64,000 bases of DNA, from assembly GCA_965201085.1 (NCBI GenBank), contig CBDAVS010000025.1:248001-312000 (forward strand), given 5' to 3'. Position numbers and translations under genes: made by a program. The notes under the pieces were generated by a model. The model was given only the letters and a program-made list of their open reading frames with translations, was not told the DNA's origin and did not search any database. Positions 1 to 9,404 of the stretch are shown one piece after another; position 1 is the first letter of the stretch, and each line of letters opens with the position of its first letter. The DNA comes from JAPOUP01 sp965201085. Its GTDB lineage: Bacteria; Pseudomonadota; Alphaproteobacteria; Rhodobacterales; Rhodobacteraceae.

Positions 1-1
1 G

Positions 2-640
2 TCAGCCGGTGCGGAGATGCTGCGCGATGCCGGCGCCCACATTGTCGACATTTCTCTGCCGCACACCAAATATGCGTTGCCCGCTTACTACGTTATCGCT
101 CCGGCGGAGGCGTCATCGAACCTCGCGCGTTACGATGGGGTAAGGTATGGTCGTCGGGCCAAGCAGGACGAGTGCGGTGGCGTTAATGAGATGTATGAAA
201 ACACCCGTGCCGAAGGTTTCGGACCCGAAGTGCAGCGGCGGGTCATGATCGGAACCTACGTGCTGAGTGCGGGATTTTACGATGCGTATTATAATCGGGC
301 CCGACGGGTGCGGGCACTGATCAAACGTGACTTCGAGACGGTATTCGCGGACGGAATAGATGCGATACTGACACCCGCAACACCTTCATCCGCATTCGGT
401 CTAGGTGAGTTGATCGATGCCGATCCGGTGCGGATGTATCTCAACGATATTTTTACGGTGACCGTGAACCTTGCCGGTCTTCCCGGGATCTCGGTTCCGG
501 TTGGCCTTGACGCTGACGGGTTGCCGCTCGGGCTTCAGCTGATTGGCAGGCCCTGGGAGGAGGGAGATCTTCTGAACCATGCCTACGCGCTTGAAAGAGC
601 GGCGGACTTCGCATCCAAACCGGATCACTGGTGGAAATGA
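2..640 (+). CDS. gatA: Asp-tRNA(Asn)/Glu-tRNA(Gln) amidotransferase subunit A, C-terminal part
   Basis: This is the 3' end of an amidase-signature protein whose start lies before the window; the open frame runs from base 2. GatA is the cytoplasmic subunit of GatCAB that frees ammonia from glutamine to amidate mischarged Asp-tRNA(Asn) or Glu-tRNA(Gln). The stretch ARYDGVRYG, the segment LTPATPSSAFGLGE and the tail NLAGLPGISVPVG followed by GLPLGLQLIG are the conserved C-terminal blocks of GatA. The catalytic Lys-Ser-Ser half is outside the window, so another amidase-signature enzyme cannot be fully excluded. Its TGA overlaps the ATG of the next gene (ATGA). Confidence 0.9.
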   Translation, partial: SAGAEMLRDAGAHIVDISLPHTKYALPAYYVIAPAEASSNLARYDGVRYGRRAKQDECGGVNEMYENTRAEGFGPEVQRRVMIGTYVLSAGFYDAYYNRARRVRALIKRDFETVFADGIDAILTPATPSSAFGLGELIDADPVRMYLNDIFTVTVNLAGLPGISVPVGLDADGLPLGLQLIGRPWEEGDLLNHAYALERAADFASKPDHWWK

Positions 641-1431
641 CTGTGGTGTCGAAACGAACGGTGATTGGGCCGATGCGTCGGTTTGCTCTTGTTTTGGGTT
701 CCGTAGCGTTGATGGGATGCGAACCGGTTCCGGAGACGGGTATCGACGGGATTGATGTCCGTGCGCCCGACGGCCTGGTGGATGTGTCCACCGACGAAGT
801 AGTCGAAGACGAGCACGACGTAGATTCGGAAACTTTGGGTGATTCCGTTGAGCCATCACAAGATGCTACGCCTGTAACGGTAGAGTTCGCGACCGCTGAA
901 GGGGAAGGGGTTCCTTCAGAGCAGGGGAAAGAAAGTGTCGATGGTCTGCCGGAACAGGAAGTCGATGGTGTCGCCGATGATTCGGAGGATGCGGCCGAAG
1001 ATGTGGCGCTTCTGGACCAGGATTTGGATCCGAACGGAATTTCCGATGAGCAGGACTTCGACGCGGTATCGAACAGGCAGACCATTGAAAGCGATGCCGC
1101 CCGGCTGAGGGCGCAGCGCGAGGCGTATCTTGAGATCAGACTCGATCAATTGCCGGAGCGCGGTGAAAAGAATCCACCGAGTGTCGTGGAATTCGCCCTC
1201 TCTACGAGCAATTCGGTCGGCGAAAAGGTCTGGTCCCGAAGCGGAATATTGTCGCGGAGACGGTACCAGACAAACTGCAGCGGCTATGCGAGGGCGGAAT
1301 TGGCGCAGGAAGCGTTTCTGGCGAATGGCGGGCCACAGCGGAACTGGCAAGGCCTGGACCCTGATGGGGATGGCTTTGCGTGCGGATGGGATCCGGCACC
1401 GTTCCGGAACAGCATGGCATCTGGCGGGTGA
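637..1431 (+). CDS. Excalibur-domain lipoprotein
   Basis: Predicted secreted lipoprotein of about 264 residues. I chose the ATG at 637 because it overlaps the gatA stop as ATGA; an internal ATG at 673 is also possible. The N-terminus has basic residues, a short hydrophobic stretch and a lipobox ending LMGC. The middle is very acidic (Asp/Glu rich, low complexity) and probably extended. The C-terminus carries an Excalibur calcium-binding motif, DPDGDGFACG, preceded by a second Cys (NCSGY), as in the extracellular nuclease-like Excalibur family. It lies between gatA and a peptidoglycan amidase with overlapping ends, so a cell-envelope role is plausible. Function is otherwise unknown. Confidence 0.75.
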   Translation: MTVVSKRTVIGPMRRFALVLGSVALMGCEPVPETGIDGIDVRAPDGLVDVSTDEVVEDEHDVDSETLGDSVEPSQDATPVTVEFATAEGEGVPSEQGKESVDGLPEQEVDGVADDSEDAAEDVALLDQDLDPNGISDEQDFDAVSNRQTIESDAARLRAQREAYLEIRLDQLPERGEKNPPSVVEFALSTSNSVGEKVWSRSGILSRRRYQTNCSGYARAELAQEAFLANGGPQRNWQGLDPDGDGFACGWDPAPFRNSMASGG

Positions 1432-2141
1432 TTGATCACCCATCCCCGAATTTCGGACAGCGCCGAGGTGGCCTCCGGCCGGATATGATCGTGTTGCATG
1501 GCACTGCGATGGAAAGTGCGGTGGCGGCGCTGGAGCGGCTATGTAGCGAGGAATTTGAGGTTTCGGCTCATTATCTGATCGCGGGTTGCGGTAAGATATA
1601 CCGTATGGTCGATGAAGAGCGGCGGGCCTGGCACGCGGGTGCCGGCAGCTGGGGCGGGTTGACGGACATTAACTCGCGATCCATCGGAATCGAACTGGAT
1701 AACGCGCCCGGAATACCATTTACCGATCCTCAGATGGGTGCGTTGGATACGCTTCTATCGGAGGTAATGAAACGCTGGTCCATTCCCGCTGAGCGGGTGA
1801 TCGCGCATTCCGACATGGCGCCGAGGCGGAAGGTGGATCCGGGTCCAAAGTTTGATTGGCGAAGGCTTGCGTTGGCGGGGCTGTCGGTGTGGCCGGAAGA
1901 GGAACCGGATACGGTTGGCGGTCAGCCGGGTCGGACGGTTGGAGAGATTGACAATGAGGTGGCGTTTCGATCCGCCGCGCTGGCATTCGGGTATCCCGAT
2001 GAGGATGCCGACCTCCTGCTCACGGCTTTTAGGCTGCGTTTCCGGCCCCGGTCGGAGGGACCGCTTTCTGAAATCGACCTCGCGATGATGCGAAACCTGG
2101 CGGATGGTTACCCGGTTGACCGTGGCCCGCGTGATGCCTAA
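1428..2141 (+). CDS. N-acetylmuramoyl-L-alanine amidase, AmpD/amidase_2 type
   Basis: Zinc amidase that cleaves the MurNAc-L-Ala bond of muropeptides. The family core is clear: VLHGT gives the first zinc His, ARRAWHAG-like text (RRAWHAGAG) follows, NSRSIGIEL is the conserved strand, and AHSDMAPRRKVDPG supplies the second His and the Asp ligand. About 75 residues beyond the amidase domain form a C-terminal helical tail of peptidoglycan-binding type. The GTG at 1428 overlaps the previous stop (GTGA) and fits the family start (MIDHPSPNF); the frame stays open upstream to 1380. No signal peptide is seen, so it is likely a cytoplasmic recycling enzyme. Confidence 0.88.
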   Translation: MIDHPSPNFGQRRGGLRPDMIVLHGTAMESAVAALERLCSEEFEVSAHYLIAGCGKIYRMVDEERRAWHAGAGSWGGLTDINSRSIGIELDNAPGIPFTDPQMGALDTLLSEVMKRWSIPAERVIAHSDMAPRRKVDPGPKFDWRRLALAGLSVWPEEEPDTVGGQPGRTVGEIDNEVAFRSAALAFGYPDEDADLLLTAFRLRFRPRSEGPLSEIDLAMMRNLADGYPVDRGPRDA

Positions 2142-2149
2142 CCTGCCTA

Positions 2150-2528
2150 GGGCGCGCGGATGGTCGGATGGTCGCTGGCGATGCCAGAGGAAAGTCCGGA
2201 CTCCACAAGGCAACGGTGCCGGGTAACGCCCGGCCGGGGCAACCCGAGGGAAAGCGCCACAGAGAACAGACCGCCCGGGTTGCCGGGTAAGGGTGAAACG
2301 GTGGGGTAAGAGCCCACCGCGGACGGGGCAACCGGTCCGGCATGGCAAGCCCCACCGGGAGCAATGCCGAATAGGGATCTTGAGCGGCGTGTCCGCGGAG
2401 TGGCTTTGGCTCATGAGATCCGGGTTGGCAGCTGTAGATGTCTGGCGACAGGCGTCAAAGATGAATGGCCGTCCAGCGGTGGGACACCGCCGTAGACAGA
2501 ATCCGGCTTATAGGCCGTCCGCGCGCCC
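2150..2528 (+). ncRNA. rnpB: RNase P RNA (M1 RNA), bacterial type A
   Basis: Catalytic RNA that removes 5' leaders from pre-tRNAs. The universally conserved block GAGGAAAGTCCGGACTCC lies near 2190-2207 and the matching 3' block ACAGAATCCGGCTTAT near 2497-2512. The two ends pair as the P1 stem: GGGCGCGCGGATGGTC at 2150 pairs with GGCCGTCCGCGCGCCC ending at 2528, with only wobble-type exceptions. The interior has the expected GGTAAGGGTGAAACGGT and CCACCGGGAGCAA segments. Ends are set from the P1 stem. It starts directly downstream of the amidase gene. Confidence 0.97.
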
Positions 2529-2706
2529 GTCGAGGTTCACCGAAGGTTCGTTCGGAGTCTCATCTTTCATCGCGTCGGTCAGATGGCATTTCCGTACGGG
2601 ATTAGGTTTACGGGTCCGCCACCAAACCAACGCCGTCTCGATAGCATATTCGCCATCTGAAGCCCGAAGGTAATCAAGAGAAAATACTATTATATTCCAG
2701 CCCCCG

Positions 2707-3867
2707 TTCCGCTCTGAAGTGCAACACCGTTGATGGTGGGAAGCCGCGTTTCGGGTGCGGCATCCTGCGAACCGGCCGGATAACGGCGACAGTCCCTGTG
2801 CGCAGGACAGGAGAGTGTCATGCCCGAGGGTTACCGTCATCTGACCTTCGACGGAAGATGCCGGATATACGCGACGGGGAAAGGCGGGCTTTCGAACGGG
2901 GCCATCGCCGGGCGGCCGGGCCGCCATCCGGCAACCATATCGCGGGAGATCCGGCGCGACGGCGGCGGGCGGGGATACCGGCAGGGACAGGCGTGGAGGA
3001 AGGCCACCGGGCGCCGGAGCGGGGCCTCTTCGGTCCCGGGGAAGCTGACGGAGGAGCGCCGGGCGAAGGTCGTGGGGCATCTGGAGGAGGGCTGGAGCCC
3101 GGAACGGATCGCCGGTCGCCTTCGGCTGGAGGACCCCGGCATGGTCGGCCGTCAGCGGATATACGACCTCGTACGCGCGGACCGCAGGGACGGCGGAACG
3201 CCTTGCGGGCACCTGCGGCGGCGGGGAAAGGAACCGGACCGGCAGGGTGGTCGCCACGCGGGCCGGGGTCATGTCCCGGGCCGGAGGGACATCCCGGAGC
3301 GCCCGAAAGAGGGCGGAGGCGGTCGGCGGGGCGATGACCGACCTTCCCGAGGGTCCCGGTGCCAGGGTCCACACGATCACGGCGGACAGCGGCAGGGAGT
3401 TCGCGGGGCACGCGAAGGTGGCGAGGGCGCTGGAGGCCGATTTCCTCCTCGCGACGCCCTGCCACTCGTGGGAGCGGGGCCTGAACGGGCACACCAACGG
3501 GCTGCCGCCCCGGCACCTGCCGAAGGGGACCGACCTGCGGCAGGTCACGGACGCCCGCGTGAAGCGGGTCCGGGACATCCTGAACGCGCGCCCCGTCGGC
3601 CGACGGGGAGAGGGAATTCCGCAGGCGCGCCCGCCCGGTTTCGGTCGGGCCACCCCCTCCCTCGCCCGGAAGGGCGCGCCACCTCCCGCCGCGGGGCCCT
3701 GCCGCCGCCGGGAGGCCCGGTTACGCTCCGATCCGAAGGGACAGCCGCCGCATTCCGCGTGGAATCCGGGCCCCTGGCCGGAAAATCCCTCAACACCGGC
3801 CCGCCTCCTCCGCTCGGGGCCACCCCCTCGCTCCGGAGGCGGGCCGGTGTTGCACTTCGGACTGGAA
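2707..3867 (+). mobile_element. Decayed IS30-family element
   Basis: Inverted ends remain: TCTGAAGTGCAACACCG at 2713-2729 and, inverted, TCCGAAGTGCAACACCG at 3845-3861, differing only by T/C; a TTCC just outside extends the match on both sides. Between them lies a wrecked IS30 transposase. The interior is extremely GC-rich compared with the ends and flanks, shortened and frameshifted. No clear target duplication was found. Confidence 0.8.
2820..3640 (+). pseudogene. IS30-family transposase remnant
   Basis: The first frame, from ATG 2820, gives the IS30 N-terminal helix-turn-helix: YRHLTFDGRCRIYA, then GLSNGAIAG and HPATISREIRR, then a GWSPERIAGRL region. Around 3290 the homology jumps to the +1 frame, which continues with the C-terminal half of the DDE domain: TITADSGREFAGH (second Asp) and CHSWERGLNGHTNG (catalytic Glu). 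The segment that should hold the first Asp (DWEGD-type) is missing, so there is an internal deletion as well as a frameshift. Residue changes against the family, such as Gly/Pro/Arg for Lys/Leu/Tyr, fit AT-to-GC drift. It is not functional. Confidence 0.82.
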
Positions 3868-3917
3868 GTGGGGAACTTTGAACAGTGTCACCAAGCAGTA
3901 AATGACCCATGATGGCT

Positions 3918-4797
3918 ATGTTTAATCCGTCACATCCGGGGAAGGGCATCAAGGATGATCTTGATGCACTCGACCTGACCGCAGCCGAAGCAGCGAAGAC
4001 TTTTGGAGTTTCATGCCAGCGACTCCACCGCGTATTGGGCCCGTTGACATTCCCGGTTGAACCGCCGGTCTGGACCGTTCATATCCGTCCCCGAACACAG
4101 CCGGAACGGCGTTACGGGCAACCGGGGACGGAACCATGGAAAGGAGCGGGAACGGACTTACGGAATGGATGTGGCGGGTGGTCGGGGAGTTTCCGCCGGG
4201 CAGTGCGGGCGACCCCGGGGTCACGGCGGCGGACGGCCGCCCCTTCGTCGGGGCCATCCTCCGGAGGGCGCGGCCTTCCCGGGCGCTTCGGGAAACGGAA
4301 CGGCGTGTCCAGGCACTACCGGAGCTGGATAAAGAAGGGCGTGACCGAACGTATTCCCGGGGCGCTGCCGGGGGGATCTCGACCTGGAGCACCCGTGCGT
4401 GGACGGCGCCGTGACGCGGGCACACCGGAAGGCGGCGGGAGGAAAGGGCAGCCCGGGAGAACGGCGTCGGACGCTCCCGCTGAGGCCTGGCCGACGCGCC
4501 CGGCCACCCCGTGGACACCGTGGAGCTGCCGGGCCGTCGCCATCCGCTGTGACAGGAAGAAACCGGGCTTCCGGGCGACGATTCCTCCGGCCGCCGCCGT
4601 GATCGCCGCGAGGTGAATATCAACGGATCCTAACTGGATCGAGCACTGTATCGGCGAAAATGGCTGTCCGCTTAGAAAAGGTGATCGGTTCGACTGCCGA
4701 TCACTGGCTCCGCTCGCAAGCGGCCTATGATCTGGCGCAGATGCGCCAGCGTAATACCGGGATCCCCAAAGGAAGAACCCAACCAAACGACGCTTAG
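3918..4797 (+). pseudogene. higA: HigA-family antitoxin gene split by an IS5 relic
   Basis: The left part, from ATG 3918 (MFNPSHPGKGIKDD, then LTAAEAAKTFGVS), is the start of a HigA/VapI-type XRE antitoxin that would autoregulate and neutralise a HigB RNase. It stops at about 4036 in RLHRVL. The right part resumes at about 4635 with GSSTVSAKMAVRLEKV, then GSTADHWLRSQAAYDLAQ, and ends at TAG 4795-4797. Removing 4037-4630 plus a 4-bp target copy rejoins the halves in frame as one antitoxin of about 95 residues. Just upstream, NFEQCHQAVNDP ending in a TGA that overlaps the ATG region may be the tail of higB, the rest lost where the IS30 relic sits. Confidence 0.8.
4037..4630 (+). mobile_element. 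Decayed IS5-family element inside higA
   Basis: Ends are inverted repeats: GGGCCCGTTGACATTC at 4037 and, inverted from 4630, GGATCCGTTGATATTC (14 of 16 match by my count). Inside, in shifting frames, are pieces of an IS5 (IS427/IS1031-like) transposase: AGDPGVTAADGRPFVGAIL, then FGKRNGVSRHYRSW, then DLEHPCVDGAVTRAHRKA, then HPVDTVELPGRRH. At 594 bp it is shorter than an intact element, so it has internal deletions as well as frameshifts. The interior is strongly GC-rich while both flanking higA halves have ordinary composition. Confidence 0.8.
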
Positions 4798-5218
4798 GAA
4801 CCCATGCTCGCGATTCGCTTTGGCGTGGTTCCGTTGATTTCTTGGTGGTGTGCATGGTTGTGGCTGAAGTCACCGGGTCGTAACCGGCTTCGTCCGCTGA
4901 CAGTCGATATCCTCAGGTCGGCTGAAGAACGTCGATTGAGATTTGGTTAGGAAGGGAGGCTAGCCAGAAACCACCGCCGAAGCCAACGCGTCCGAAGATC
5001 CGAGGGTGGGATCTGACAGCATATCCGGCGAAGCGTCTGGACTACGAGACGGAAGCGAACATTCAAAAGATCGCGTTTACGCTTTGAAGGTTCGTAGAAT
5101 CAGAGATCTGACCATTCCCGTAATTCCGCTGGCGAACATGAATTTTGGTGGGAATGTCTGGACAGAATCGGAATCCCGCGATTAGCGTTACGAAAGGAAT
5201 CTCGCAGGAGAATCAGCG
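4798..5218 (+). other. Intergenic stretch with no recognised gene
   Basis: 421 bases between the higA remnant and the flavoprotein gene. I see no convincing coding frame, tRNA or terminator. A ribosome-binding site, GCAGGAGAATC, lies just before ATG 5219. The promoter of the downstream gene probably lies here but no clear -35/-10 pair was picked. Confidence 0.5.
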
Positions 5219-7630
5219 ATGAAATCGCATTATAGAGTCGTGGTCATCGGAGGTGGCGTTGTAGGGGCGTCAGTTCTGTATCATCTGGCGAAATACGGCT
5301 GGTCGGATGTCTGCCTGATCGAACGTAAGATACTGAGTGCGGGATCAAGCTGGCACGCGGCGGGGGGAATTCATGCGCTTAACGCGGATCCGAATATTGC
5401 CGCCCTGCAGGCCTATACGATCGATCTGCTGTCCGAGATAGAGAAGGAGAGCGGCCAAAATATCGGTTTGCATATGACGGGTGGCCTTATGCTGGCTGGC
5501 ACACCCGAACGCTGGGAGTGGCTCCAATCGGCATACCGTGTGTTTCAGACCATCGGGATTGAGGATTGCCGTCTGGTAACGCCGGAAGAAGCCGGAGAGC
5601 TGAACCCGGTGATGAATATCGAAGGGCTTGTTGGCGCGCTCTGGGCTGACCGCGAGGGGCATATCGACACCACAGGGACCGTACGCGCCTATGCGGGCGC
5701 CGCCAGAAAGAACGGCGCAGACGTAATTGAAAAGAACCGTGTTCTGGAATTACGCCAGACAGCCGACGGCTGGGACGTCGTCACCGAACAGGGCACCGTT
5801 CACACCGAACATGTGGTCAACGCCGCGGGTCTATGGGCCAAGCAGGTGGGCCGCATGGCCGGGATCGAATTGCCGGTCTCGCCGCTCAACCACCATTATC
5901 TTGTGACCGACACGATCCCTCTGGTGGCTGAACTGGAGACAATGCTGCCGATGACGGCGGATCTGGAAGGATTCACGTATATGAGGCAGGACCAGAAGGG
6001 CATGCTGCTCGGCATCTACGAAATCAACCACGAGCACTGGATGATGGATGGTGCTCCATGGGATTACGGTTTCGAGCTGCAGCAGGAGGATCCCGGTCGT
6101 ATCGAGCACGAACTGATGCTTGGTTTTGAACGCTACCCCTGTCTGCAGGATGCCGGTATCAAAACATGGGTTAACGGTGCGTTCACGTTCTCGCCCGATG
6201 GCAACCCGCTGGTGGGTCCGGTGCGAAGCAAACGTGGCTATTGGTGCGCCTGCGCCGTCATGGCGGGTTTCCTGCAGGGCGGTGGTGTTGGCAAATCGCT
6301 GTCCGAATGGATTATCCATGGCGAACCGGAAGAGGATGTCTTCGGAATGGATGTCGCGCGCTACGGCGATTACGCGGGCAACAAACGTTATATCAAGGAA
6401 ACAACCGGTCAGTTTTATTCGCGCCGGTTCGTAATGACCTATCCCAACGAACAGCTGCCGGCGGCGCGGCCGATGAAAATGGCGCCCGCCTATGACGCGA
6501 TGGAGGCCGCGGGCGCAAGATGGGGCGTCAGCTACGGGCTGGAGGTGCCGCTTGTGTTCGGTCCGCAGGGTTTTGAGGAAACCCCGAGCCTACGTCGGTC
6601 GAATGCGCATCGGATAGTGGCCGAGGAATGCAAGGCTGTACGCGAAGCATGTGGATTGCTGGATATCTCCGGCTTTTCGCGTTTTGAAGTATCCGGTTCG
6701 AACGCGGCCGCTTGGCTGGACCGGATAATGGCCTCCAGGCTACCGGCCCCTGGTCGGGCGCGTCTGGCTCCCATGCTGGGTGAGACCGGGCGCCTGAAAG
6801 GCGACCTTACATTATTCAACTGGGGTGATGGCCGTTTCTGGATCATGGGAAGCTACTACCTGCGCGAATGGCACATGCGCTGGTTTCACGATCACATGGA
6901 CGAAGGCATCACGGTTAGCGACATCTCGGATCGCATGGTGGGCTTCTCCCTTTCTGGTCCGAATTCACGCCGGATCCTGGAAAGGTTGGTCGATGCCGAT
7001 ATCAGTGACGCCGCCCTCCCGTTCATGAGCTGCGCTCGGATGGATGTGGGGTTGGCCCGTGCCCATGTCGCACGCATCTCGGTTACTGGTGAAATGGGGT
7101 ATGAAATCAATGTTCCCGCTGGGTATCATGCTGGTCTGCGGCGGGATCTATTGGAAATTGGTGCCGGTCTGGGCCTCAAGGAATACGGGTTTTACGCGCT
7201 GAATGCTCTGAGGTTGGAAAAAAGCTTTGGCATCTGGAATGCTGAGTTCACCCAAGGTTACACGCCCGGAATGACCGGTCTGAACCGCTGGATCGATTGG
7301 CACAAGGGCGAATTCGTCGGGCGAGAGTCTGCGTTGACCGAACGAGACGGTAATGGGCCGGCGCTCCGACAGGTCACGTTGGACATCGACGCTGACGGTG
7401 CCGACGCCACGGGATTCGAGCCGATCTGGCAAAACGGAAAACGTGTCGGCTTCGTCACTTCCGGTGGATATGGGTATATCGTGGGCAAGTCTCTGGCAAT
7501 GGCGCTTGTCGACGCCGATCTGAACGAACCCGGACAGGAGCTGACCGTTCATGTCGTGGGAGCTGAGCGTGCTGCCAAGGTCATCGAGTCATCGCCCTAT
7601 GACCCGGACGGCAGGGTGATGCGGATGTGA
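5219..7630 (+). CDS. FAD-dependent dimethylglycine/sarcosine dehydrogenase-like oxidoreductase
   Basis: An 803-residue three-domain flavoprotein. Residues 5-380 are a DAO-type FAD domain with the dinucleotide motif VVVIGGGVVGAS (G11, G13, G16); SSWHAAGGIH is the usual region next to covalently held flavin in this family. A short linker domain follows, then GcvT-like aminomethyl-folate domains from about residue 430 to the end. The layout is that of dimethylglycine dehydrogenase: N-demethylation with transfer of the C1 unit to tetrahydrofolate, probably in the cytoplasm. Substrate (dimethylglycine, sarcosine or another N-methyl amine) cannot be fixed from sequence. Start supported by AGGAGAA 7 bases upstream. 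It stands alone, with non-coding DNA on both sides. Confidence 0.85.
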   Translation: MKSHYRVVVIGGGVVGASVLYHLAKYGWSDVCLIERKILSAGSSWHAAGGIHALNADPNIAALQAYTIDLLSEIEKESGQNIGLHMTGGLMLAGTPERWEWLQSAYRVFQTIGIEDCRLVTPEEAGELNPVMNIEGLVGALWADREGHIDTTGTVRAYAGAARKNGADVIEKNRVLELRQTADGWDVVTEQGTVHTEHVVNAAGLWAKQVGRMAGIELPVSPLNHHYLVTDTIPLVAELETMLPMTADLEGFTYMRQDQKGMLLGIYEINHEHWMMDGAPWDYGFELQQEDPGRIEHELMLGFERYPCLQDAGIKTWVNGAFTFSPDGNPLVGPVRSKRGYWCACAVMAGFLQGGGVGKSLSEWIIHGEPEEDVFGMDVARYGDYAGNKRYIKETTGQFYSRRFVMTYPNEQLPAARPMKMAPAYDAMEAAGARWGVSYGLEVPLVFGPQGFEETPSLRRSNAHRIVAEECKAVREACGLLDISGFSRFEVSGSNAAAWLDRIMASRLPAPGRARLAPMLGETGRLKGDLTLFNWGDGRFWIMGSYYLREWHMRWFHDHMDEGITVSDISDRMVGFSLSGPNSRRILERLVDADISDAALPFMSCARMDVGLARAHVARISVTGEMGYEINVPAGYHAGLRRDLLEIGAGLGLKEYGFYALNALRLEKSFGIWNAEFTQGYTPGMTGLNRWIDWHKGEFVGRESALTERDGNGPALRQVTLDIDADGADATGFEPIWQNGKRVGFVTSGGYGYIVGKSLAMALVDADLNEPGQELTVHVVGAERAAKVIESSPYDPDGRVMRM

Positions 7631-8153
7631 CGGCACCATCGAAGACCGTGTCCACGAACACAGGCAGCGCTACAGCCCATCCATTGTGCGGTCCTGACCG
7701 CTCCGGATCAGGCCGGGGGGATCGCCTGCGAGGAGATAGGTGCAGCGGAGGAAAGGTTCCTCGCTGCCAAACAAACCTGAGTGACGTATTGATTTAGCCC
7801 GAGCCCATGCCGGCCTCGAAAGTTCTGTCACCTGTGCTGCCCAACCCGTCGACATGGCCCGGTACCGTTCGGTAACGGCGCGCGGCGGCTTGTGGCGGGC
7901 AGTCCTTCGTGAGCGGATCCGCGGGATGTCCGGGCAGGCGGTCACAGTCATCCGACCGATATGCGCCAACGGTGATCGGATTTTACGGAGGCGAAACAAA
8001 TGTGAGCGGAAGCTCGGTTGCGGATGGTCCGTGCATTGCCGGTATTCGAGAGCGTGGTGGAAATTCCATTGACTTCCAATCTGTAGCAGGTGAATAGGGA
8101 GATCTGGGACAATTCGGGCCGGTGCTATGCCGCCCTATTGAGGAACAATGGAA
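7631..8153 (+). other. Intergenic stretch with no recognised gene
   Basis: 523 bases between the flavoprotein gene and rpmG. Open frames on either strand here show no family resemblance. No RNA gene was recognised. The rpmG promoter should lie at the right end. Confidence 0.45.
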
Positions 8154-8321
8154 ATGGCAAAGCCCACCACTATTAAAGTTCGTCTGAATTCCACGGCCGA
8201 TACCGGTCACTTCTACGTGACCCGAAAGAACACGCGGAACATTACCGAAAAGATGGTGATGCGTAAATACGATCCTGTGGCTCGCAAGCATGTCGAATAC
8301 CGGGAAGGTAAAATAAAGTAA
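8154..8321 (+). CDS. rpmG: 50S ribosomal protein L33
   Basis: A 55-residue basic protein, too short for most ORF lists. The sequence starts MAKPTTIKVRLNSTADTG, then FYVTRKNTRN, and ends KYDPVARKHVEYREGKIK, which is L33 throughout. It lacks the CxxC zinc pair, as is usual in proteobacteria. The start at 8154 has a GAGGAAC ribosome-binding site 7 bases upstream; an in-frame ATG at 8148 is too close to that site. L33 sits near the ribosomal E site. The gene is monocistronic, followed by a GC-rich IS relic. Confidence 0.95.
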   Translation: MAKPTTIKVRLNSTADTGHFYVTRKNTRNITEKMVMRKYDPVARKHVEYREGKIK

Positions 8322-8535
8322 GGCACTTGACGTTGGCTCCGGTTGCTTCGAGGATCGGAGTCCTGCGTCCTTTTACCGCAGTTTCGGTCTCCTCGATGGC
8401 CACTGTCGGGATTGATACTCTGGTTTCTCGAAAATCCTGGACTCTCTCGGTAGTACCCGCCAGAAAAGCGCCAGGTAGCGGGTTTTTCGTGATAGGTGAC
8501 GGAATCCGCCTTGCGGGGAATCACCGGATATGGCG

Positions 8536-9355
8536 GTCAGGGGGGTGGTTTCGCCACCGTATGCCGCGGAATCCGCCAATCCTCCACCCGGGAGGTCCCG
8601 ATGCGCAGGGTACAAGACCCCCGACGGAGGCCCGACGCCTGACACTATGGGATACCTGACCAGCGGTCCGATCCATGCGAGTCTGCGGGCCATGTACATC
8701 GGTCCCGGACAGATATCCCCGGACACCGGCGGGTGGCCCGGGGAGGAGTGCCTCCGCGCCGGGACGGCGTACGGGAACCCGTCGCGGCGTGTGGACCCGG
8801 CCGCTCCGGCCCGACCGGCGGAAGATCCCGCGAAGGGAACCGGAGCGGAGGCCCGGGCATACGGAACCGCCGCACGGCGGGGGCGGCGTGGACGCGGAAG
8901 CCGGGAGCTCCCTTCCCGGATCCGTCCGGGCGGACACCGGTCACCGCCCGGCGGGGAACGGGGCCTAGCCGAAGGCACGGGGCCATCGCTCCCGTATCCA
9001 CCGCGGGAAGCCGCGTGGCAGGCCCATGCCCGGGCACGTCCGGCGGGGCGATGCGACACGCCCTTCCATCCGCGCCCGCGTCGGACATGTCTCCGGATAC
9101 GGGAAAGGGCCGATGGCGGTCACGGTCCGCCGCATCGGCCGGGTCCGGGCCGCCGCCCGCATGACCATGGCGAACCCGGGCTGCGGTTTCCGCCGCCCCG
9201 TCCTGCATGAACGGCGACAGCCCAGGGCCTGACCCCCTCCGGAATCCGGAAATCACCCGCCCGGGCGGGCCGGTGGGCGGGCGAACCGCGCTTCATGCCA
9301 CACCGATCGGCGGAATACCCGCCGGAGTGGCATCCGCGAAAATCACCCCCTGACA
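8536..9355 (+). mobile_element. Decayed IS5-family element, GC-saturated
   Basis: Ends are imperfect inverted repeats: GGTCAGGGGGGTGGTTTCGC at about 8535 and, read inward from 9355, TGTCAGGGGGTGATTTTCGC. Between them the DNA is extremely GC-rich. The only readable coding trace is on the plus strand at about 9026-9232, which ends like an IS5-group transposase: IRARVGHVSGYGKG, then TMANPGCGFRRPVLHERRQ and a stop. In the family the first block reads like IRARVEHVF, so the catalytic Glu is replaced by Gly, as an A-to-G change would give. The 5' two thirds can no longer be read in any one frame. Confidence 0.65.
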
Positions 9356-9404
9356 TTCGTGCCGGAATATGGGTCTATCGAGGTTTCCATTTTCGTTCTC
9401 CAGC

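Noticed and set aside
2508..3653. A 381-codon minus-strand ORF over the IS30 relic and rnpB
   Set aside because: It is a by-product of very high GC with few stops. The plus strand has real IS30 homology here.
8373..9259. Several long overlapping ORFs on both strands in the GC-rich block
   Set aside because: All are Arg/Gly/Pro-rich without family resemblance; only the short transposase tail on the plus strand is meaningful.
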